A DNA stretch of 64,000 nt. Origin: Onchidella celtica (lineage: Eukaryota; Mollusca; Gastropoda; Systellommatophora; Onchidiidae). Within the stretch, counting starts at the first letter, position 1. Every line of letters starts with the position of its first letter. This document shows, in pieces, positions 45,801-54,800 of the stretch. A program made the translations under genes and the position numbers. The stretch spans positions 33,111,730-33,175,729 of the forward strand of contig OZ007582.1 in the NCBI GenBank assembly GCA_963931925.1, in the 5' to 3' direction. The notes under the pieces are model-generated. The model saw nothing but the letters and a program-made list of their open reading frames with translations, was not told where the DNA came from and searched no databases.

Positions 45801-48800
45801 GGTTTAGCCATTTTCAGTATAACCATTCTCCACTGTACTATGTTTTTAAAAAAAAAAACAACTCCGGCGTGGGATTGAACCCAAGACGGACTGAACCCAT
45901 AGTCTCCGACTGATGACCACAGCTGATACTAGTCATAGCGCTGCCGCAGACCACGATAGGCTGGAGGAACTCTTCCATATGGTAGATATCACAAAACCAA
46001 GAAACTCCCATCTGCGAATAAGATTGATATCTTGTTCACAGATGTCTGCGTAATATAAGCACTTCGCTTCAGAGATGATTCAGGAACCAAGACTTTATTA
46101 CCTCTGTCATTGGTTCGCATTACATTGGTTTCAGTGTACTGTATGTATTGAGTGACTGAATACTATTTTTTTTTGTGTTGTTTAAATATATTGCATGAAG
46201 TTGCGCCCAGTCAAGCACAGTCTCCCCCCCCCCCCTCCCCACACACACACACATGTAAACAGACCACCACCATGTATATTAGTTATTACTTTCTGATCTT
46301 GTTCACTTCCTAATTAGCCGGTCTCTTGATGGGGAGCACAGACAAGAATGCTAGGGAATTAGTAATTGGTAACTCTGATTTGATTTGAAGTTTAACTGGA
46401 TCTGTGATTTTATTTGCTCACAATTTTAAATGCAGTTAAATTTTGATTGCCAAGAATGAGCTTGTTGTTTACCACAAGATTCTTGATTTGTAGCACCAGA
46501 GCGGTGCAGGTCCTGTGCTACTGTAAAGAAGAGCTTGACGCATTGGCATGAGAACGACCACTTTGCACCTTTCACGGTCTATTTGTATTTGGTATTCAGA
46601 GCTTCTACATTTCAGGAAAAGAATTAAATTTAAATAGGTCTGTATTAATTTTATTACATTGGTAAAATTCTCAAAAGTTGTTTTGTATATATTAAAAATA
46701 CATAAATAATATATTTGGAAAAAGCTTTGTGAATGTGTATGAAAAATTTCTAATTAGCTTGTAGATTTTAGCCTCTTTCAGAAAGGACAAGACGCACTAG
46801 GGTCCATGTTAATTGTTATAAGGTAATTCTTTCATGTATCTGCAGACACCATGCTTTCTTCGGATATGTATCAAATCAATATGTGTCAGCGACTCAGACA
46901 GTGTTTGCAGCTGACTTAGTAATCAACCATTAAAAACACGTGTATTTTCATTTCAGTTCAAAAGGTGTTGAAGGATATAGAGAAGAAGAAAAGAACAATG
47001 CTGGTATTTATTCAACTACAGTTTGAAAAACAGATTCAAGCTTTGCCTTCGGTAAGAAGATGCTATGTCAATTTTCCTTTTTATTTAATAAATCTGATGT
47101 CAAGAAAAATGAATAGTGCTACCTGCCTGTAAGCAGCATTTTTTATTATTCATGCAAAATTGTGTTTTAATGAACTTTGGAAGTTTGTTCAACCACAATG
47201 CTGCCTGTGGCATTTTTTGTGTTTTTGAATTGCAGAATATGATAGATGCGTGTGAATGATAAATTTATATATATATTTTCAGTACTGTATATGAATTTTC
47301 CAAGATGCATCATGCTTTTGATACTTTACCAGTGATTTGGTCAGAGCCATGAAAAAAATCAGTGGTCAAATTGAAATTTTTTGAAAGGCTGGAACAGATC
47401 CATGGATTGTGAAAACTACTTTTGTCTAACAAGATCTTTGCGTTTGATATCTCTGCTCCCCATTATTCATCATCTATTTTTTTTTTGTTCTTTCCTATGA
47501 ATTTATGTATACATCTCTTGTTCGTTTCCTCTAGATACTTTTTCTTACTACATCTGAGGACCTTGGGTGTTACTGTGTTTAAGTTTAAGGGATTGCTAAT
47601 GTTTATTGTTAGAGAAACGCTGTGGAGAATATTGAGACATTATGGAATCCCAGAGAAGATGGTGAATCTTATCAAGAGCATGTATGAGGGGACAAGTTGC
47701 AGAGTCGTACACGATGGTGAGCTTACTGACAGCTTTGATATCAAAACTGGTGTTAGGCAGGGTTGTTTGCTGTCCCCATTTCTGTTTATTCTGGTGATTG
47801 ATTGGCTTATGAAAGAAACCACCAATGGAGGAAGAAATGGCATACAATGGACCCCATGGACACAGCTGGACGATCTAGATTTTGCAGATGACTTGGCACT
47901 ATTGTCGCACACACACGACCAGATGCAAGCAAAGACTACAGCTCTAAACAAAATTTCAGAATCTATTGGATTGAGGATACACCCTGCGAAGTCGAAGGTC
48001 CTAAAAATTGTTGCACCCCCAAGCGAACAAGTCAAAGTAGGAGATCAACCACTGGAAGATGTAGAGTCCTTCTGCTATCTTGGTAGTATCATTGACAATA
48101 AGGGAGGAACAGAGGCAGAAGTCAAAGCACGAATTGGAAAGGCACAGGCAGCTTTCACGTCCTTAAGCAAGATTTGGAGAACCAAGGATATATCTCTAAA
48201 AACAAAGCTGAGGATATTCAACTCGAACGTGAAGTCAGTCCTGTTGTATGGATGTGAGACTTGGAATGCGTCCCAGGCCTGCATAAAGAGAATCCAAGTT
48301 TTCATCAACAGATGTTTGAGGAAGCTACTTAAGATCAGATGGACAGACAAGGTCAGCAATGAAATTGTTTGGAAAAGAACAAGACAGAGCCCAGTCAGAG
48401 AGGAAATTGGTAGGAGGCGATGGAGATGGATCGGCCACACTCTCAGGAGGCCAGGAAACAGCATCGCGAAGAAGGTATTGGATTGGAATCCCCAGGGCAA
48501 GAGATCAAGAGGAAGGCCGCGCGGAACGTGGAGAAGAGCCAGAGAAAATGATGTGCAACGAAGCGGAAAGACTTGGAATAATGTAAAGAGGCTGGCCCAT
48601 GATAGAGAGGGATGGAAAGTGTTTGTTGGTGGCCTATACCCTGATCCAGGGTGAGAAAGGCAATGATGATGATGAATGTTTATTGTCACCATTGATAATG
48701 TTGTGTTGTTTTTTTTCTTCACCCTAATGAACAGGAAATCAAAGACATGACCCTTAAGGATTTTGCAAGTAAGTGAGCAAAAATATTATGTGTAGCATTG

Positions 48801-51800
48801 AAATGTGAATGTATTTTTCAGAAAATAGAGATAGAACTAACAAGAACTAAGGTCACAATCTCAGATCTGTGAAGAGGCTTTTCTGACCTGCTTTGTCCTC
48901 CCTGTAGACTAGTATGGACCCTTTTCATTTACCGTCCTCCATATCACGTGATTTGCAAACAAAATGGCGGCGTGCCCCACTTGTAGGGCGGAAGCGATGA
49001 ACAACGGTCGAACGATGCCATCCTCTTGTTGGGCACCCAACTGTACAAACCCGTTACGTGCTGGTTCTGGCATAAAAATGCATCTTTTCTTAAACTGTGC
49101 ACATATTCAGATGCCATCACCAAGGCAAGTTGAGGTTTTTGCCCTACACGACGCTTTTCGAAGCCGTGCGGCTCCCCGTAAACAGCCGTAACGCGGAAGT
49201 GAAAAGGGTCTATAGGCCTGCCTGAAAACTGTTTTGAGATCGTGAGCATTGGCGCATGTCATAAAATGCTTCCATAATTCTTTCCCACCCCCACTCCCTG
49301 AATAACCAAATCTTTTTTGTTTGCTCACATTTTCACTGCAATTTAATGAATGTCTTTGGCTGGATATAGATGGGACATTTTGGTTTCATATCTCTGAAAG
49401 CAGTAAACACTTGCAGTTTGTTAGTAGGACATTTTAATTTAAAAAAAATATATTTTCTGGCGAACCGAATGTGGTTTTGGACAAGATATTCCATTCCACC
49501 GTTTCTTTTCCAGAATCTGGTGGAACATTCGAAAAGGCAAAAAGTTATCCAAAAGAAAGTGAGCAAGAATCAGTGAAGAAGCGACTGGCAGAGCTGCAAA
49601 ACTTGGCATGGTGAGAATTTGTCAGTTTGGACAGTTTTGGCTTAGATTAGAAAAGAATGTTTAGTTTAACTCCACAGGTGATTGCTGTCGCGTTTTTGTT
49701 TGCAGGAAGTATTTGTATACCAGCAGGCTACCTCAGTGTCAGCCTCTATATGTAAACTCCCTATCTTTTCGATATATATATATAAGAGGCTGATACCAGC
49801 TTATATATTGCCTTCTTTTTTTGTGTGTGTGTGTGTTTGTTTTTTTTTCAAGGATAAACAGAGATTTTGTCTTACAATATAGCACGGATTTATGTGGCCC
49901 ATGAGGTGTCCCTTTTTGAAGTTGTCAGCTAATTGGCAGATCTGAAAGAGGATAATATTGATATAATAAGAAATGTCAGTCCTGTTGAACTGACCAAATC
50001 AGTGTATGTACAGTTCATATACAAGCCCTAAAGAGTATGCTGGCAATCATAACTCTCTTGGTTTCTTATTATGCTCCCTTTGTACAGGAAAGCACCTACC
50101 AAAGATGAAGGTCTGGAAATAATCTCAGAGGAAGGCAGTGATGAGGCACCAGCACCTAACAAGCAGCCTGGCACAGCTGCTAAACCCAGGGTATGAATAA
50201 ACTACACACAGATTACAAAATAGTAGAGCTGGGAATTTTGTGTTATTTTTCCATGAATTCCAGATTATTTTTAAGTGGACAAAAAAAAATCTTTTTATTT
50301 TCACATAAGTTCATGGGGTTTTTTTTGTTTTTGTTTTGAGTCCCCAGATTCCCAGATTTTGTTTTTAAGACTGCCCCCATTTCTAACAATTTGCAGAGAT
50401 GTGTCCTCTAAAAGATACCTGTCATTATAATCTCCACCATGGTAATGGTCGAAACAGGAAGTCTGTCGTGAAGAAGGATGGAAGATTTTTGAAAAAGTCA
50501 ACTCATTGCTGGTCTCTCTTTTCCTTTTTTTTTTTTTTTTAAATGTTTTTTCTATGTATTTTTTTTTCAATAGACGTCAAAAGAAATAAATGTGCATCAT
50601 GCAATCTTCACCTACAGAATTTTTCCTGTTTTGTAGATAAATAAGTGATAAGAGTTAGTTTATCTCCTGAATACAGTAGAGTTTGGCGAAACTGGAAAAT
50701 GCAGTTGTCTGCAAGCCCACTTTTTCCATGAATCCACGGAAATGGAAGAAAGCTACTGTGTGAAATCAAAAGTCCCTGAATGATGATAGAACAAAAATTA
50801 GTCTCATTATTGTCCCAGATTGTCAAATTGCCGGGAAAGAGAAGAAGAAAATCTGAACATATTATGTCTCTAAACCAAAAACAATGTGATATACCTAATG
50901 CAGATGTTTGAGTTCTGAAGTTATAAAATTGTCATCTGTCTCAGGTACTGATGTATCGACGTCTTGGGTGGTTTTGCATTATGACCACTTTATCATTGCT
51001 CAGTCATGGTGAGATCCTTATTCTCACAAAATGGTGTATCAAATATCCTTTAATAATTTTGAAGCAGAAATGTCTTTGTCACATCCAAGAATGTCTTGAA
51101 TGACCTAAACTTTGAAAAGCTGTCCTGTAAAAATGAGAAAATTGTTGTCGTCATGCCAGCATGTGAGGTGGACAAGGAAGTAATGTATTAAGTCATGATG
51201 ATTCTTAGAAAATCTGGGAAATTTTGGACTGGTTCTGGCAGTGCATGAGACTTTATTTTTGTCCACACCCTACTGTATTTCCAATGTTTTGTTGAAAACA
51301 TGTAAATTTAGAGCAGTGTTTCTGGACCATTTTTGTCCAATGCCCCACTTCAGTGCAGCCTATCATAACCATTAAAATCGTGCATCTGTTATTTCTTAAG
51401 TTCGATGTTTTAATCCAAGCGAAATATCGAAACCACCACGATGTGAACAAGCAATGGTTTATGTATATACAGTTTAGTTAAAATACACCATGAAATCAAG
51501 ATTTCTATGAAAAATCCTTACATGCCATTCTGAGGTCCCATGCTCTACAACAAAATATTGTCAAGCACCCACCTTGAGGAAGACTGATTTAGAAATTGCT
51601 GTTCACAGTTTCAACAAACATCTTCTTTTCACAGGCCAAGAATGGAAAATCTGTTATGCCACCACCATCAACGAGGAAATCTAAGAGGACCAAAGCACAG
51701 TGAGTTTAACAGATTTACTTTGGATTTCGCATTTTCACAAAGTTTGTAGCGGATCTCAAAAATCTTGAAGCACGAATCGTTTTGAAAACAGTCCCTGAAA

Positions 51801-54800
51801 AGAAGAACAAGAACATAAACTGCCTCTGCAAAGAGATAAAAGAAATGCTGCCAAACAAGAATAAAATTTTTAAAATCTGGATGTGAACGACCCTACAGAT
51901 TTCAAATAAAGCAAAGAAGCTGCAGTGGAGAAAATATAAATACAACCACACTTTGAAAAGCTTGGAAAAACCTTGAATCTGCGCATGAAAGTTAGCTGTG
52001 AACCATGATTCAGCTTAACCATCAGAATCAGAGCTTGTTTGCTTATCTCAAATGAAAAATTTGCCTTGGTTGTGGGGAAAAAAAGAAAAGTACATTAATT
52101 TTGACCCACAAAGGAATCAAAGCCATGGTTCACTGAGTTAGTTGGGAGTTGGATGGGGACAAACTACTATGTCTTTAGGGTAGTTGGTAATTCTGTGGAC
52201 AACTGAGCAGATTTATTTTGCTGTGAGAAGACCCTCCCTGGCCATCCGAAGTTGTAGGTCATCATCATGAGACCACTGTCTTGAGTTATTCATTTTGAGG
52301 GCCCCATGTTAAACTGTTGTGATGCAGTTTTCATAAATTTTTCAAGAGAAGCAAAAAAATGTACGCTTTCTTTATCAAACTTAATAGCTACAATATTTTT
52401 AACCCTCGTCCCATCACACGTTGAGTGAACTCATCCACGTAACGCCGTGTGCGGGAATAACCAGCAGCCAGTCAGCCGACCGTTCGCATGTTGCCGATAA
52501 CCTCGGCGATCGGGTCCTTTTGAACATGCGTATAGTGTTTACTTTAGGACGCAATAACAACAATAGTGGTGGATAAATCGTAAGTGACCCCTATGATATT
52601 TGAATAAAGAACTTGTGATGATATGCAGTAAGTTCTTTTGTTAAATGAAAGGCCCAAAATCAAGAATTTTCTGCATTTACATGCCGTTTAAACACGTTTT
52701 CTCATTTTCCCAAGACCTCTGCGCTTTTTCTGTCCCCAAGTCAGGTGAAAAAATTATTTTTTAAGCCAGGCGCTTAAGTTACTAACCACATGTATCGTGA
52801 CATTGCCTTCTCCCTCCTCTACTTTGTAAAGCTTCCACATACTATGATGTTAGTTTTAGCAGGAGATTTAATTTCCAGCTCGTAGAGTACACAATATGTA
52901 CTGAATAGCGGTTTAATCAAAGCAACACAATATCTTTCTAATTACCACATCAAATAATGACAACGACCAACAACAAAGTCGGTCATTTTTCTCCCAGTTT
53001 TCTCTCATGAAAAACCTACATATGGACACCTTTATGCAGCATGCCCTAGTATTACATCTGAATTCATAATTACAGACAGAACGGTTTCTCAAATGTGCAG
53101 ATGGCCCCTTTCTTCTCATTTCACATGTAGACGACAACCAGCATCAAAGTAAAAGTTTCCCCAAGATTTTCCCCAGCTTGAACTTCAGACCGTCAGTACT
53201 ATTACATGAGTATGACGAATAGTTGCATCGTAATAAACGTAATCGGACGATACCATGTTGTTAGATATATTAGGCATGACAGGATAGATAAACACGCGAA
53301 AATAGTGTGGGGGAAAAAAAACAAGTTGCGGAAACCGAATAAACAAAACACAAGGAGCAGCACTGCCATACAATATATTGGCCTCCCGCAGGACCTGGTT
53401 TGCAATGTTGGCCTTGCGTGTTGCGCGCGAAGACCACTGTAGTGGCCTCCCGCAGGACGAGGGTTAAAAACTGTTTTTTATTCATAGTTTTCAGAATTTA
53501 ACCCACAACTTATAACACAATCTGCGGGTTGTTAAGGGCTGTAAGTATACCAAATATCTCAGTTTTTGAGAAAAGTCAAATTACTCTAGTTTACCATGCA
53601 GCCTTTGATTTATCATGTGTTAAACTATTGACTGGGCACAGAAACAGTTCTGTACAATTTGCTTCAGACTTCTGTTTCTCTTTTTGATATTATGGAATTT
53701 CTTCTCAGTTTATCTCTCCTCGGTATTTAAAAAAAAATTTTTTTTTTTTTTTCATTTAATCTCGGCTTGTTACATAAAGAAGTTGAACTTATATTTTTGT
53801 CAGTTGTGAAATCATTACATTGCTCTATGTATTTTTTTGTGTCACTGTTTCTGTAACTGTTTGGTTTTAATTCTTTTTTTTTCTCTCTGTGTGTAGATTT
53901 GCTACCCCATTGAACACTGTCTCTGGTGGAGCCTGGGGCCAGACACCCCTCGTCACGCCAAAATTCAATCCAAAGTAAGTACTGAAACATCATTCAAACT
54001 TTGTCCTGAAAGAATATAACTTGCAGCAAAATCTGGAGAACTTTTGAAGTAATTTTTTTTTTTTAAAACCATTTTGACCTGAAATAATAACAAGTGTTCA
54101 CTGCGTATATTTCTATTCTTGATGTCACACTTTGAGTTTACCGCACTTGTGCATGGTTGAATTTGGTTGCCATTCAAAGTGAGTTCATGGGTTGTTTATC
54201 TTTGCTATTAGGCTGTTGTTAAAGGACCGTAGGGGGACACGTTGGTCCACAGGCAAGGTGCTCGTCTCTCGTGTCGAAGGTACCATGTTCAATTTCTGGT
54301 CGATGCAGGCATGTTGGAAGTTTGGGATTTTCTCATATTTTCCTGTCCTTGATCCTATGGAAGTTAGGATCGAGCACCTAGTTTTCTCGGATAAGGATGA
54401 AAAACTTGGAGGGCACGTTGTGCACGTTAAAGATACCATGACAGTTGGAAATCGAAAAGAGCAGGCCGAACAGACCACTGCCCGGGCAAAATTAAATAAA
54501 ATTCATCCCTCCCACCCCCGCCCAAAAAAACCCGCCTACCATCGCTGCACTGTGGCGACAACATGCCTGCTCCAGTTGTAACTGGGCTGCAGTGACACTG
54601 ACACGAAGGCAAATTTCCCAAATGGGATTAAAAAGGTGTACAAAATACAAAATAATCACAAAGCTGAAAGAGCAAATACCTAGTTTTGTTCACTGTTCAG
54701 CAGTAGTTTTCTGTGTAAAATACCACCGTCCCCCAACAACAGCCTTGATTTTAAGGAGAGATGGCATTTTGTCTCAGATATTTGAGATGATGGTGATTAA

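Noticed and set aside
47422-48654. A 410-residue frame as a host gene
   Set aside because: Reverse-transcriptase motifs, the 12-bp target duplication and the simple 3' tail mark it as a LINE; the first 60 or so codons are ordinary intron DNA read by chance.
52913-53137. Cys-rich - strand frame inside the 52403-53463 element as a piggyBac C-terminal finger
   Set aside because: Cysteine spacing does not follow the C-x2-C pattern of that finger, so I do not call it coding.
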